Source: Sorangium cellulosum So0157-2
GTDB lineage: Bacteria > Myxococcota_A > Polyangia > Polyangiales > Polyangiaceae
NCBI RefSeq assembly: GCF_000418325.1
Contig: NC_021658.1
Span: forward strand, 12,504,501 to 12,568,500
DNA length: 64,000 nt
Direction: 5' to 3'
Of this stretch, positions 9,511-17,894 are shown piece by piece. Both the position numbers and the translations under genes were made by a program. Numbering within the stretch: the stretch's first letter is position 1; the number at the start of each line of letters is the position of its first letter. The notes beneath the pieces were generated by a model that saw nothing but the letters and a program-made list of their open reading frames with translations, had not been told where the DNA came from and did no database searches.

Positions 9511-9543
9511 GCCGGGCTGGAAGGCGAATCGGCCGAGCTGAGC
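9490..9543. repeat. 23-bp direct repeat across the hsp20 stop codon
   Basis: aaggcgaatcggccgagctg(agc) occurs at 9490-9512 and again at 9521-9543 with an 8-bp spacer. The first copy encodes the last residues (KANRPS) and the stop of the small heat shock gene. The second copy duplicates them in the 3' UTR just before the terminator. It looks like a short recent tandem duplication. Confidence 0.9.
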
Positions 9544-9557
9544 TGGCTTGATTGGAG

Positions 9558-9586
9558 GGGGCGGCGGCGAGCCGCCCCTTTTCGTT
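9558..9586 (+). terminator. Intrinsic terminator after hsp20
   Basis: Perfect 8-bp GC stem GGGGCGGC/GCCGCCCC (9558-9565 with 9571-9578), a 5-nt loop, then TTTTCGTTTT. It is the clearest rho-independent terminator in the window, 48 bp after the hsp20 stop. Confidence 0.9.
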
Positions 9587-9735
9587 TTGATGGCTGTGAC
9601 GAGGGCCGGGGAGGCGTGCGGAGGCTGGAGGAGGTCGCCGGGAGGAAGCGTGGCGCGATCGTTCTGGGGCAGGTTGCCGGCACCGGAGCGATGCATGGGC
9701 GCCGGGCTCCGGGCCTCGGAAGCGCGGGGGCGCGC

Positions 9736-10633
9736 TCAGGAGCCGTCCGCGACGAGGAGCTCTCGGGCGTCGCTGACGACGGCGGCGCGGCGGATCCAGC
9801 GGTCCAGCTCGGCGAGGTCGGTGCTCGCGAGGACGCGCTCCCGCACCTCGGCCGGGACCTCCAGCCCGCGGGCCTCGAGGACGGTGAGCACGTCGTGCGC
9901 CTTGGCTTCGACGAGCCCCTCCTGCCGGCCCTTGGCCACGTAGCTGCGCGCGAACTCACTCTGAAACTCGTAATTGTTCTTCATCATCGCCTCCAACGTC
10001 CGCCTCGCCGCGATGTTCAGCGAGGATAACACCAGGTCTCCGTACAGGGCGCGGCGCTCCTCATCGAGCCCGGCAGCCGCCGCCAGGAACGCCACGCCGA
10101 TCGCCTCCCCCGCCTCCCCCTGCCCGTGCGCCATGGCCGAGAGCACGACCACCTCGGGCGCTGCCTTCGCCTGCTCGGCGTCCGTGACGACCGGGACGCC
10201 CTGCGGCCCGAGCACCAGCGGCGTCAGCATCAGGCGGGGGTGACCCGTGTCGATCGGCCGCGAGCACCAGCGGGCCATCGCCGGGTCGGTCGTCACGACC
10301 AGCAGCCGGGTCGGACAGCGGTGCTCTCGTCTGGGCGAGGTACACGAGCCAGACGTACGGCTTGTCCGGGTCCGTGCCGAGCTGCACCTCGACCACGATC
10401 GCGGGCCGCTGCTGCTCGCCCACGAGCACGACGACCAGATCGGCCCGGCGGTCCGAGGGCAGGATCTCGGCGAGATTGGAGGACTCGACGCGCGCCTCGA
10501 TGAAGGCCGGGACCGGCTGGCCGAACGAGCTCGGCCGCGCGGCATGCGGGCCGGCGGGTGCAGCCCTGCCCTTCCGACCGGCCTCTATGCCCGCCCGCGG
10601 CGTGTCCTGGCCAGACGACGCCTTTCCCGCCAT
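9736..10633 (-). pseudogene. Frameshifted PD-(D/E)XK/Rpn-like protein gene
   Basis: Two overlapping minus-strand frames make one protein. The first (from 10633) reads FIEARVESSNLAEILPSDRR then ADLVVVLVGEQQRPAIVVEV, a nuclease-like core in which ADL and VEVQ could supply acidic and Gln/Lys site residues. The second (to 9736) continues RCPTRLLVVTTDPAMARW and AMAHGQGEAG and ends with a helical region containing EFQSEFARSYVAKGRQEG. The switch needs a 1-nt shift near 10320-10335. The overall layout matches Rpn/transposase-associated nuclease-like proteins that are highly multiplied in myxobacterial genomes. The first 30 residues look unrelated to such proteins, so the 5' end may be damaged too. 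A sequencing error cannot be excluded. Confidence 0.6.
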
Positions 10634-10664
10634 CGGGCTATCAAGCCGACTCGATGGATGAACG

Positions 10665-11075
10665 TCAGTGATGCGTTCCGGTCGCCCACAAGGCTTTCCC
10701 TTCGAGCGAGTATATTACGACATTGCCATCATCTTGAACAACGAGGTACGCGCCAGGGTGCCCATGCGTCCCGGTCGCCCAAACCGCGCGACCGCTGTAC
10801 GCGTACAGGACCAGGTTGCCGTCCCCCTGCATGATGCACCCTGTTATCGCTTTACCGTCGGTACGCGAGGCCCAGAGCGCGCGGCTCCCGCCCTTGATAT
10901 AGAGGACAAGGTTCCCGTCCTGCTGACAGACGAGGCTATAGACGCCGTTGTTGGATGTCAGGGAATCCCCTTTATTCAGCACCTCGTCTGGCCCCAGCCT
11001 GTCCTTCGCTTCGGCGATCGACGCGAACGACATCAGACCAGCGGCGGCGATGGCAAAGCACAACGTCTGTCTCAC
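10665..11075 (-). CDS. Secreted B-lectin (bulb-type mannose-binding lectin) protein
   Basis: 136-residue protein from the GTG at 11075, chosen because AGGGGGG lies just upstream and a clean signal peptide follows (MRQTLCFAIAAAGLMSFASI, cut after AEA at about 23). The mature part is one B-lectin beta-prism domain with three QxDxNxVxY mannose-site motifs: Q51-Y59 (QQDGNLVLY), Q83-Y91 (QGDGNLVLY) and Q114-Y122 (QDDGNVVIY). All key positions are intact. C50 and C80 could form a disulphide. An upstream in-frame ATG at 11129 exists but would bury the signal peptide. It is probably exported and carbohydrate-binding; whether it is a bacteriocin-like lectin or an adhesin cannot be told. Confidence 0.88.
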   Translation of the reverse strand: MRQTLCFAIAAAGLMSFASIAEAKDRLGPDEVLNKGDSLTSNNGVYSLVCQQDGNLVLYIKGGSRALWASRTDGKAITGCIMQGDGNLVLYAYSGRAVWATGTHGHPGAYLVVQDDGNVVIYSLEGKALWATGTHH

Positions 11076-11434
11076 CTGAATACCCCCCCTGGAGCGAGCA
11101 TTACCGGAGCTCACTCTCGATTGCTTCATCGCATCGTTGAGACGGCCCTCACCATGTCAAGCAACGGTTGGGATCCCCGAGATCGGCGCACAGGCTCACG
11201 GGTACCCGCCGGGAGATGGCTCCGCGGCATCACGCGGGGCACGGGAAGGCACGGATTTCTACGTTTCATCTGACCTGCGGGCGACCCGGCAAGCGTCGGC
11301 GCCGCTGGATTCAGGGCAGGTCGGGAGGGAGTGAGACCACCGCGCGCGAGCGCGGCGGACGGCGCGGGCGAAGCTCTATCGAACAGCCCACGAGGGCGAT
11401 CGCATCCGGTTACGCCCAGGCTGGCCCGCGGACC
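11076..11434. other. Intergenic region, no gene seen
   Basis: About 360 bp between the start of the B-lectin gene and the end of the DsbA-like gene, both on the minus strand. Open frames on the plus strand lack ribosome binding sites and plausible codon use. It presumably carries the lectin promoter. Confidence 0.4.
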
Positions 11435-12415
11435 TCACCGCGCGCCCGCCGCCCCGGCGCCCCCGGCCGCCCCGCCCCCGTCGAGGATCGCGAGCTCCGT
11501 CGCGATCCACCGGTCGAGCTCCCCCTGCAGGCTGAACAGCGCCAGATCGAACTCCCGGCCGTTGACGACGATGAACGGCGTCCCCGAGAGCCCCGCGCGG
11601 TCGGCCTCGGCCTTGTCGCGCGCGATCACCCGGGCGGCCGCCTCGCCGGCCATGTCCGCGCGGAACCGGGCCATGTCGAGGCCGGCCCGCTGCGCGTAGC
11701 CGAGCAGGTCCTTCTCCTCGAGCCGCTGCTGGTTCTCGAACAGGAGCCGCTCCATCTGCCAGTAGCGGCCCTGCGCGTGCGCCGCGACGGCGGCGCGCGC
11801 CGCGGCCTCGGCGTGCGGGTGCGACCGCAGCGGGTACACCTTGTGGATCAACCGCACGTTCGGCGCGTGGCGCTCGATGATCTCGTCGAGGAGCGGGACC
11901 GCGCGGCCGCAGGAGGGGCACTCGAAGTCCGACCACACGACGATCTGCACCGGCGCGCGCTCCGGCCCGCGCGACGGCGAGTCGGCGAGGTCGATCTTCT
12001 TCACGTTCGGTCCGAACCGCACGCCGTACGCGGCCTGCGCCTCCGCGGCGCTCGCGCCCCCGCGGATCTTGTCGGCGACGAGCTGCGCGGCGGGCACGCA
12101 GGCCGCGCAGGGGCGCGACTCGCGGACGCACTGCGCGAGCGACACCGCCTGCTCGGCGCACGGCGCGTAGAGCTGCGAGACGAGCTGCCACCACGTGTGG
12201 CGCTCGCGGCGGACGAGCTCGGCCGTGTTCACGCCGGGCAGCTCCTCCGGCTCGCCGCCGGGCGCGTCGAGCGGCGCGGCGCCGGGAGGACCGGGGAGCG
12301 GGACCGCGGACGCGTCCGCGAACTGGGGATCCTGCCGCTCCGCGCCGCCGCACGCGGCGAGCGCGGCGAGCGCGATGAGCGCGAGCCGTCGTGCACCTGA
12401 TTTCGGAATGAACAC
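11435..12415 (-). CDS. DsbA-like thioredoxin-fold lipoprotein (CPSC)
   Basis: 326-residue exported thiol oxidoreductase-like protein. A lipoprotein signal ends at C22 (LAALAAC). A DsbA/Thioredoxin_4 fold begins near 155 with active site C166-P-S-C169 (WSDFECPSCG) and ends with the cis-proline motif GTPFIVVNG. Between them is a Cys-bearing helical insert (CAEQ, QCVRESRPCAAC, about 86-106), which may be an extra redox or metal site. The family introduces or isomerises disulphides in the cell envelope, or donates electrons in haem or copper assembly. It resembles the second DsbA-like lipoprotein at 28365 but is not adjacent to a sigma factor. Confidence 0.87.
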   Translation of the reverse strand: MFIPKSGARRLALIALAALAACGGAERQDPQFADASAVPLPGPPGAAPLDAPGGEPEELPGVNTAELVRRERHTWWQLVSQLYAPCAEQAVSLAQCVRESRPCAACVPAAQLVADKIRGGASAAEAQAAYGVRFGPNVKKIDLADSPSRGPERAPVQIVVWSDFECPSCGRAVPLLDEIIERHAPNVRLIHKVYPLRSHPHAEAAARAAVAAHAQGRYWQMERLLFENQQRLEEKDLLGYAQRAGLDMARFRADMAGEAAARVIARDKAEADRAGLSGTPFIVVNGREFDLALFSLQGELDRWIATELAILDGGGAAGGAGAAGAR

Positions 12416-12489
12416 GCGCGGATGCTACACCCCCGCGGCGGCCGAGCCAGGCCGAAGCGCCGCCCGGGTCGCGCGCCCTCGCGGCGGCG

Positions 12490-12572
12490 CGGCACCTCGC
12501 CGGCGCGCCCCCTCGCCGGCGCGCCCGCGGCGCCGCAGCCCGCTCGCCGGCGCGCCCGCGGCCCCGCAGCCC
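12490..12572. repeat. Short tandem GC repeats between two genes
   Basis: Three to four imperfect copies of ctcgccggcgcgcccgcggc and related forms at about 16-38-bp spacing, lying just downstream of the Pro-rich membrane-protein gene and upstream of the DsbA-like gene. Each unit contains the palindrome ggcgcgcc. Function unknown. Confidence 0.6.
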
Positions 12573-12574
12573 CC

Positions 12575-13414
12575 TCAGAAGGCGCCGCCGAGGCCGAGCG
12601 TGGCGCGGTCCGGCGTCAGGGCGACGTGCGGCGCGACCCGGAGCCGAGGCGAGCGGAGGCGGATGTACTCGTAGCTCTCGGCGGTCGAGCGCTCCTCGTG
12701 CTCGAGGACCGCGATGTCGACGATGTTGGCCGTGATGAGGCCGGCGCTGCTGCCGAGCAGGACAGCCAGCTCCTCCCAGCCGCGGGAGTCCGCAGCTTTG
12801 CCGACGAGCAGACCGACCATGCCGCCGCCGAGCGTGCAGCCGGCGTTGAGGCCGAGGCTGGCGAAGCCCTTGCCAAGGTTGCCGTTGGCCCAGTGGGTGA
12901 CCGGACCGCCGAGCGCGAAGGAGCTGAGGGACCACCAGGCGAGCACCTCGTTTTCCATGCCGACGGCGATGGGCGCGAGGATGGCGGTCCCGCCGAGTAC
13001 GAGGAGGTGCTGCCAGCCGTACCAGACGCGCTTCGGCGTGGGCTGCTCGCCCGCGGGAGCGCCATCGAGCAGCCAGGGGCTCGTCGTCCAGACCGGGAGC
13101 GCCTGGGGAGCTCCCGGCGGCGCAACCCCGGTCGGTGGCGCGCCACCGTCGCCCGGAGGTGGCTGCGGAGGAGGCGAGTCCGGCGCCGTCGCCGGCGCAA
13201 GGAGCATGTCCGCCGCGCCGCCCGTCGACGGCGCTGACGGCGCGCCCGCTGCGCCGCCCTGCGACGCGGCAGGCGCCGGCTGCGACGCGGCAGGCGCTGG
13301 CGAGACCCGGGGCGCGGGACCGGACGCCGGCTGGATGGCGGCGACCGGTCCCGCCGCGACCACCGCGGCCGCTGCACAACCGAGCCGCAGCCCCCTGCGA
13401 AGCATGCCTGTCAT
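12575..13414 (-). CDS. Pro/Ala-rich exported membrane protein, function unknown
   Basis: 279 residues. An N-terminal signal segment (GCAAAAVVAAGPVAA) is followed by about 80 residues of Pro/Ala/Gly linker. A C-terminal domain then has several hydrophobic stretches (LLVLGGTAILAPIAVG, GLNAGCTLGGGMVGLLVG, LAVLLGSSAGLITANIVDIA) and ends RATLGLGGAF, reminiscent of an outer-membrane or glycine-zipper protein. No enzymatic motif is visible. The layout, signal peptide plus low-complexity spacer plus small membrane domain, is common among myxobacterial envelope proteins. No close family is recognised. Confidence 0.7.
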   Translation of the reverse strand: MTGMLRRGLRLGCAAAAVVAAGPVAAIQPASGPAPRVSPAPAASQPAPAASQGGAAGAPSAPSTGGAADMLLAPATAPDSPPPQPPPGDGGAPPTGVAPPGAPQALPVWTTSPWLLDGAPAGEQPTPKRVWYGWQHLLVLGGTAILAPIAVGMENEVLAWWSLSSFALGGPVTHWANGNLGKGFASLGLNAGCTLGGGMVGLLVGKAADSRGWEELAVLLGSSAGLITANIVDIAVLEHEERSTAESYEYIRLRSPRLRVAPHVALTPDRATLGLGGAF

Positions 13415-13547
13415 CCGGCGCTCCTCTTCCTTCTTCTACCTTCCACGCCCGCAGCCCGTTGTACTTCCTTTCCCTCGGCCGCTGCACGCAAATCCGGCCC
13501 GCGCCCACGCGAGCGGCCAGGGACGGCTCCTCCGTCGGCGCGCGCCG

Positions 13548-14012
13548 TCAAACCCAGCGCCGCGTCGACCGAGCGTAGGTCTCGTACGCGGCGCCGAACC
13601 GGGCGCGCAGCCGCCGCTCCTCGAACGCGATGTACCAGCGGTCGACGACCACGACGAAGGCGAGCGCCAGCAGGAAAGACGTCGCCGCGCCGCTCAGCGT
13701 CGCCATGCCCGCGGCGGCGAGGCCCATGCCGAGGTACATCGGATTCCTGGACCACCGGAACAACCCCTCGGTCACGAGCCGCGTGGGCTCGGCAAAGGTG
13801 TTGATCTCCGTCTCGGCCCGCGCGAACTGCGCGCGCGCCGCGATCGCCGCCGCGACGCCGAGCGCGAGCGGTACGAGGCCAAACCAGCGATAGGGCTCCG
13901 GGAGCGCCGACGCGCGCGGCAGGAGGGCGTGCGTCAGCCACATGGCCGCCACCACGAGGAGGAGAAGGACCGGCGGGAGCAGATTGCGCGAAAATGCTTT
14001 CGAGGCGATCAT
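13548..14012 (-). CDS. Isoprenylcysteine carboxyl methyltransferase-like membrane protein
   Basis: 154 residues from the ATG at 14012. It has four or so transmembrane helices and the C-terminal signature of the ICMT/phospholipid N-methyltransferase family: TEGLFRWSRNPMYLGMGL followed by EERRLRARFGAAYETYARS. RNPMY and the E-x-x-x-x-x-FG-x-x-Y part bind S-adenosylmethionine in characterised relatives. The substrate, a small membrane-associated thiol, lipid or amine, cannot be deduced. The frame stays open upstream to 14138, but that would run into the divergent regulator. It is divergent from the TetR-family gene with only 58 bp between starts, so it is probably that regulator's target. Confidence 0.85.
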   Translation of the reverse strand: MIASKAFSRNLLPPVLLLLVVAAMWLTHALLPRASALPEPYRWFGLVPLALGVAAAIAARAQFARAETEINTFAEPTRLVTEGLFRWSRNPMYLGMGLAAAGMATLSGAATSFLLALAFVVVVDRWYIAFEERRLRARFGAAYETYARSTRRWV

Positions 14013-14070
14013 GACCCACCAGTCTAGCGACCCGGAGAAACACGGAGACTCGCGTTCGAGAGGAGCGACG

Positions 14071-14724
14071 ATGAAGGGCGCACAGAAGCCGCGCAAAGAG
14101 CCTCGCCAGGCGCGCTCGCGCTTCCTCGTCGAGACCATCGTCGAGGCCGCAGCTCGCGTTTTCGATGCGCACGGCTACGACGGGGCGAACACGAACCTGG
14201 TCGCCAGGGTCGCGGGGGTGAGCGTCGGGTCGGTTTACCAGTACTTCCCCAACAAGGACGCCCTCGTCACCGCGCTGCACGAACGCCACGTGCGCCACAT
14301 GCTCCGGATCCTCGAGGAGGTCGACGCGGCGGCCGGCGGTGCCTCGCTGCGGGAGACGACGGACCTGCTCGTCGCGAAGAGCCTCGATGTTCACCGGGCA
14401 GAGCCGCGGTTACAGCGGCTCCTCCACGCCGATCTGCCGACGCTGGAGCAGCAGCGCGCGCTGAGCACGGCCAGCCGGGCGGTCCTCGACCGCAGCCGGC
14501 AGCTGTTGTCGCGCCATCGCGCGGAGATCTCCCAGCCCGATCTCGACCTCGCCACCTACGTGGTCCTGCGCATGTTCGAGGAGCTCGTCCACGCCGCGGC
14601 CCTCGATCCGCCCCCCGGCGTGGAGGACGAGCCTCTCCGGCGGGCCATCTCCGACGCGATCCTCGGCTATCTCACGCTCGCCGCACCGGGGGCGCGGGCG
14701 GGGAGCCCCACGGACCGGCCGTAG
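14071..14724 (+). CDS. TetR-family transcriptional regulator
   Basis: 217 residues. The N-terminal DNA-binding domain reads RSRFLVETIVEAAARVFDAH, then VARVAGVSVGSVYQYFPNKD, the TetR helix-turn-helix with its typical GSVYQYFPNKDAL recognition region. The C-terminal ligand-binding part is helical and unspecific. The ATG at 14071 is preceded by GAGAGGAGCGACG; an in-frame ATG at 14011 is possible but would overlap the divergent gene. By position it is likely to repress the divergent ICMT-like methyltransferase, and probably itself, through the 58-bp interval. The ligand is unknown. Confidence 0.92.
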   Translation: MKGAQKPRKEPRQARSRFLVETIVEAAARVFDAHGYDGANTNLVARVAGVSVGSVYQYFPNKDALVTALHERHVRHMLRILEEVDAAAGGASLRETTDLLVAKSLDVHRAEPRLQRLLHADLPTLEQQRALSTASRAVLDRSRQLLSRHRAEISQPDLDLATYVVLRMFEELVHAAALDPPPGVEDEPLRRAISDAILGYLTLAAPGARAGSPTDRP

Positions 14725-14933
14725 CCGCGACGCCTGCTCCTCACGGCGCGGGCGCGGGCGCGGACGCAGATGCGCGCGGGACGCCAGGCCGTGCCGCCAC
14801 GACCTGTCCCTGCCCACGATGGGCCTGCGACAACTTGCCACATATTCCGCGCGCAGCGGCCGTGCCTAGATGCCCTGCGCCGGGCCGCCAGCAGGCGCGC
14901 TCAGCGCGTTCGTTTGGAGGCACGACAACCACC

Positions 14934-15890
14934 ATGACCGAATCGCCGCGACCCACCTTGCTTGCGCTGGCGCTCGCCAGCTTCGCCGCCTTCGCGCCCG
15001 CCTGCGGCGACGACGACGGCGTCAACCCCATCTCCGGAACCGGCGGCGCCGGCGGCGAGGAGCCCGCCGGGACCGGCGGCGCCGGCACGGGCGGCGGCGA
15101 GCCCGTGGATGACGAGGACAGCGACCACGACAGGGACGGCTTCACCCCGCGCGAGGGCGACTGCGATGACTTCAACAACACCGTCCACCCCGACGCCGAG
15201 GAGCGGAATCTCGATAACGTCGACTCGAACTGCGATGCGTCCGACGCGCCGGTCACTACGCTCGTGTGGAGCGCCGGCCCGGAGCCCGATCTCGTGGACG
15301 CGATCGACGTCATGGACGAGGACGGCGATGGCCAGATCTCCCTCGAGGAGTTCGCCGCGGCGTGCGCCGAGTCCGCCATGGTGTCGGGCACCGCGCGCCC
15401 CGGCCTGGTGCAGGTCCACGCGTCCTGCGCCGGCACGAACAGCTGCCGCGGCATGGTCTATCAGACCTGGAACGAGCTCTACGAGCACGCCTGCCGCGCC
15501 ATGAACGGCTGCGAGGGCTGGAGCTGCGTGGAGACCGCCGAGGACCAGGAGCGCGACGGCCTCGCGGCGTTCGGGGCTGGGGGGTGCACGCACTGCCACT
15601 CCGGCGCGGCGGGCACGTTCGGCGTGAAGGTGCCGCCCGGCGAGGACGTGGACGCCTTCGTCGCCGACTTCTGGGAGCGCCGCTCGGACACGTACCTGCA
15701 GTCCATCATCGCGTTCGGGATCGACGGCGTCGCCGACGAGGGCATCGCCTACTCCAACATGCCCGGCGCCTATCACCTGCTCTCACGGTCCGAGATCGAC
15801 ACGCTGATCGCCTACATCCGCACGCTGACGCCGGAGGGCCACGCCTTCGAGCAGCTGCCGGCCGCAGAGCCGATCGACCCGGACCCGTAG
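14934..15890 (+). CDS. Cys-rich lipoprotein with MopE-type, EF-hand and haem motifs
   Basis: 318 residues from the ATG at 14934 (GGAGG upstream). The lipoprotein signal ends at C24 (FAPACGDDD). After a Gly-rich spacer comes a MopE-like repeat (DRDGFTPREGDCDD, HPDAEE), then an EF-hand loop at about 127 (DEDGDGQISLEEF), a Cys-rich segment (SCAGTNSC, ACRAMNGCEGWSC) and a CTHCH motif near 218, the c-type haem attachment sequence. A C-terminal Met (NMPGAYHLLS) is a possible axial ligand. It is therefore likely a surface or periplasmic Ca/metal-binding electron-transfer protein. It lies 7 bp before the MNIO gene, which raises the possibility that it is modified by that enzyme. Confidence 0.8.
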   Translation: MTESPRPTLLALALASFAAFAPACGDDDGVNPISGTGGAGGEEPAGTGGAGTGGGEPVDDEDSDHDRDGFTPREGDCDDFNNTVHPDAEERNLDNVDSNCDASDAPVTTLVWSAGPEPDLVDAIDVMDEDGDGQISLEEFAAACAESAMVSGTARPGLVQVHASCAGTNSCRGMVYQTWNELYEHACRAMNGCEGWSCVETAEDQERDGLAAFGAGGCTHCHSGAAGTFGVKVPPGEDVDAFVADFWERRSDTYLQSIIAFGIDGVADEGIAYSNMPGAYHLLSRSEIDTLIAYIRTLTPEGHAFEQLPAAEPIDPDP

Positions 15891-15897
15891 CCGACCG

Positions 15898-16758
15898 ATG
15901 AGCGCGCCGCGAGCCGCCGACGACGACCGAGCGCCCGACGCGCGCGCTCTCCCGCGCGACGCGCTCGGCCTCGGGCTGCGCCCGCCGCACTACGAGGTGA
16001 TCGAGCGGCTCCGGCCCCGGCTGGGCTTCTTCGAGATCATCGCGGAGAACTACCTCGGCGCGTCGCCCTTGCCCCGGGAGCGGCTCCGGCGCATCGCCGA
16101 GCGCTACCCGATCGTCGCCCACGGCGTCTCCCTGAACCTGCTGGGCGAAGCGCCCCTCGACCGGGACCACCTGTCCCGGCTCCGGGATCTGATCCAGGAG
16201 TTTCGCATTCCGTATTTCACGGATCACCTCTGCTGGACGGCGTTCGAGGGCATGACGCACCACGATCTGCTGCCGGCGCCGTACGATCCGGAGCTGATCC
16301 CCTACGCCGCCGCGCGGGCGTCCGAGGTCCAGGAGGCCCTCGGCGTCCCCTTCGGGATCGAGAACCTGTCGTCGTACGTCGCCTGGGAGCGCGACACGAT
16401 GTCGGAGTGGGACTTTTATCGCCGGGTGGTGGAGGAGTCCGGCTGCTGGGCCATGCTGGATCTCAACAACATCTTCGTCTCCAGCGCCAACCACGGGTTC
16501 GATCCGCGCGCGTACCTCGACGGCGTGCCGTGGAGCCGGGTCTTGCAGGTCCACCTGGCCGGACACCAGGTGTTGCCCTCGGGCCTGCGGCACGACACGC
16601 ACGATCGTCCGGTAGGCGACGAGGTCTGGTCGCTCTACGAGGACGCGTGGCGCCGGGGCGGCCCTTTTCCGACGCTCCTCGAGTGGGACGCGGAGATCCC
16701 GCCCCTGCCCGTGGCGCTCGCGGAGCTCGACAGGGCGCGGCGGGTGCGATCGGCATGA
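15898..16758 (+). CDS. DUF692 multinuclear non-haem iron oxidase (MNIO)
   Basis: 286-residue TIM-barrel enzyme of the DUF692/MNIO family, whose known members (MbnB, TglH, bufferin enzymes) use two or three iron ions to rewrite cysteine residues in ribosomally made peptides. Conserved blocks are all visible: GLGLRPPHY, HGVSLNL, FTDHLCW, GIENLSSYV, MLDLNNIFVSSANHG, VHLAGH, DTHDRPVGDEVWSLY and LLEWDAEIPP. These supply the His, Glu and Asp metal ligands. It is 7 bp after the Cys-rich lipoprotein gene and its stop overlaps the start of the DUF2063 partner (ATGA), so one transcript is likely. No short bufferin-type precursor is seen next to it. The family is certain; the substrate is open. Confidence 0.93.
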   Translation: MSAPRAADDDRAPDARALPRDALGLGLRPPHYEVIERLRPRLGFFEIIAENYLGASPLPRERLRRIAERYPIVAHGVSLNLLGEAPLDRDHLSRLRDLIQEFRIPYFTDHLCWTAFEGMTHHDLLPAPYDPELIPYAAARASEVQEALGVPFGIENLSSYVAWERDTMSEWDFYRRVVEESGCWAMLDLNNIFVSSANHGFDPRAYLDGVPWSRVLQVHLAGHQVLPSGLRHDTHDRPVGDEVWSLYEDAWRRGGPFPTLLEWDAEIPPLPVALAELDRARRVRSA

Positions 16759-17744
16759 GCCCGAGGGGCGGAGATCCTCCGCGCTGGCTGCGAGAGCTCC
16801 AGGGCGACTTCACCGCGGTCCTCCGCGCCCCGCTCGACCCGAGCGCCGGGCGCTTCCGCGAGCGGCAGGAGCGGTATCCCGCGCGCCTCGTGGCGCAGCT
16901 GAAGGGCGGCCCGGGGGGCCCCGCGCCGGCGGAGCGGCTCGCGGTCTATCACCGCCAGTACTGGATGCGGCTGTTCACCGCGCTCCAGACGGGCTTTCCC
17001 CGCGTGGCCCGGGCGATGAGCCACTGGCACTTCAACCACCTCGCCGCGCTCCACCTCGCCGAGCGCCCGCCCCGCCACGCCGACCTCGACGACGCGACCC
17101 GCGGCTTCGCGGAGCGGCTCCACCGCGCCCTCGAGCGCCCGGGCGGCGCGGGCCCGCGCCGACCGCCGGAGCGCCCGCCGCACGGCGACGCGTGGTGCCG
17201 GCGGGTCGAGCTCTCCAGGGCTCCGATCGCCATGGTCCGCCAGGCGCTCCGCATGGACGACGCCGAGCGGCGCGCCTACGAGTCGCCCTTCGAGGGGCTG
17301 TGGCGGCCGACGCCGGAGGAGCTCGCCCGGCTGGCCGGATCGCGGCTGCGCTTCGCGGTGTCCTGCTCGCTGGCCGAGGAGGACTGGGACCTCGCCCGCT
17401 TCTCGCGGCTCGCGGGGGCCGATCGGGACGAGGGCGCGCCGGAGCCGATCCGTCGCCACCCGTCGACCCGGAGCTGGGTCTTCGCCCGCAGCGCCGCCGG
17501 CACGACCACGACCTCCGTGGATCCGCTGTTCGCCCGGCTGCTCGAGCGCTGCCGGGAGCTGCCGTTCGGGCAGGCCCTCGCCGCCGTCGAGCGCGGCTGC
17601 ACGGCCGTGGAGGCAGCGCAGCTGCGCGCGAACCTGCAGGGCTGGATCGCGCTCGCCCTCGCGAGCGGCTGGTGGACCGGGCTCGCCGGCGCCGAGCCCG
17701 GCGCGCGGCCGGAGGGCTCGGGCGAGGCGCCGGGCCGGGCGTGA
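16755..17744 (+). CDS. DUF2063 partner protein of the MNIO enzyme
   Basis: 329 residues with the DUF2063 (putative DNA-binding/BufC-like) N-terminal domain: LRELQGDFTAVLRAP, then RLAVYHRQYWMRLFTALQTG and FPRVARAM. In MNIO clusters this protein is the dedicated partner thought to present the leader region of the precursor to the enzyme. The ATG overlaps the MNIO stop (16755-16758), indicating coupling. The C-terminal two thirds are less conserved, with a PIAMVRQAL segment and a final helical part (CTAVEAAQLRANLQGWIALA) resembling the usual end of the family. The older DNA-binding name is not supported by any classical motif here. Confidence 0.87.
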   Translation: MSPRGGDPPRWLRELQGDFTAVLRAPLDPSAGRFRERQERYPARLVAQLKGGPGGPAPAERLAVYHRQYWMRLFTALQTGFPRVARAMSHWHFNHLAALHLAERPPRHADLDDATRGFAERLHRALERPGGAGPRRPPERPPHGDAWCRRVELSRAPIAMVRQALRMDDAERRAYESPFEGLWRPTPEELARLAGSRLRFAVSCSLAEEDWDLARFSRLAGADRDEGAPEPIRRHPSTRSWVFARSAAGTTTTSVDPLFARLLERCRELPFGQALAAVERGCTAVEAAQLRANLQGWIALALASGWWTGLAGAEPGARPEGSGEAPGRA

Positions 17745-17798
17745 GCCTCCCCGGCGAGTTTCGCCCGCCAGAAGTCCGGCGAGGGATCGGAGAGAGAT

Positions 17799-17842
17799 TT
17801 CAACGCAAAGGCGCAAAGGCGCAAAGGCGCAAAGGCGCAAAA
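17799..17842. repeat. Tandem gcaaaggc octamer repeat
   Basis: ttcaacgcaaaggc followed by further gcaaaggc units and gcaaaac, just after the MNIO operon and before the convergent acylase gene. The same motif forms both arms of the palindromic element at 42449-42530, so this looks like one arm of a dispersed element or a transcription-end repeat. Confidence 0.85.
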
Positions 17843-17894
17843 CAACAAATATTATGTATTTATGCCGGCCCGTGGGCCTCGGAGGACGCGCCGG

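Noticed and set aside
15585..15599. Possibility that CTHCH in the lipoprotein at 14934 is a zinc site and not a haem site
   Set aside because: Not fully excluded, but the downstream Met in a cytochrome-like C-terminus and similarity in layout to c-type domains make haem attachment the better reading.
16407..16754. Longer start for the DUF2063 gene
   Set aside because: The frame is open upstream inside the MNIO gene, but the ATGA overlap at 16755 and the family N-terminus immediately after it fix the start there.
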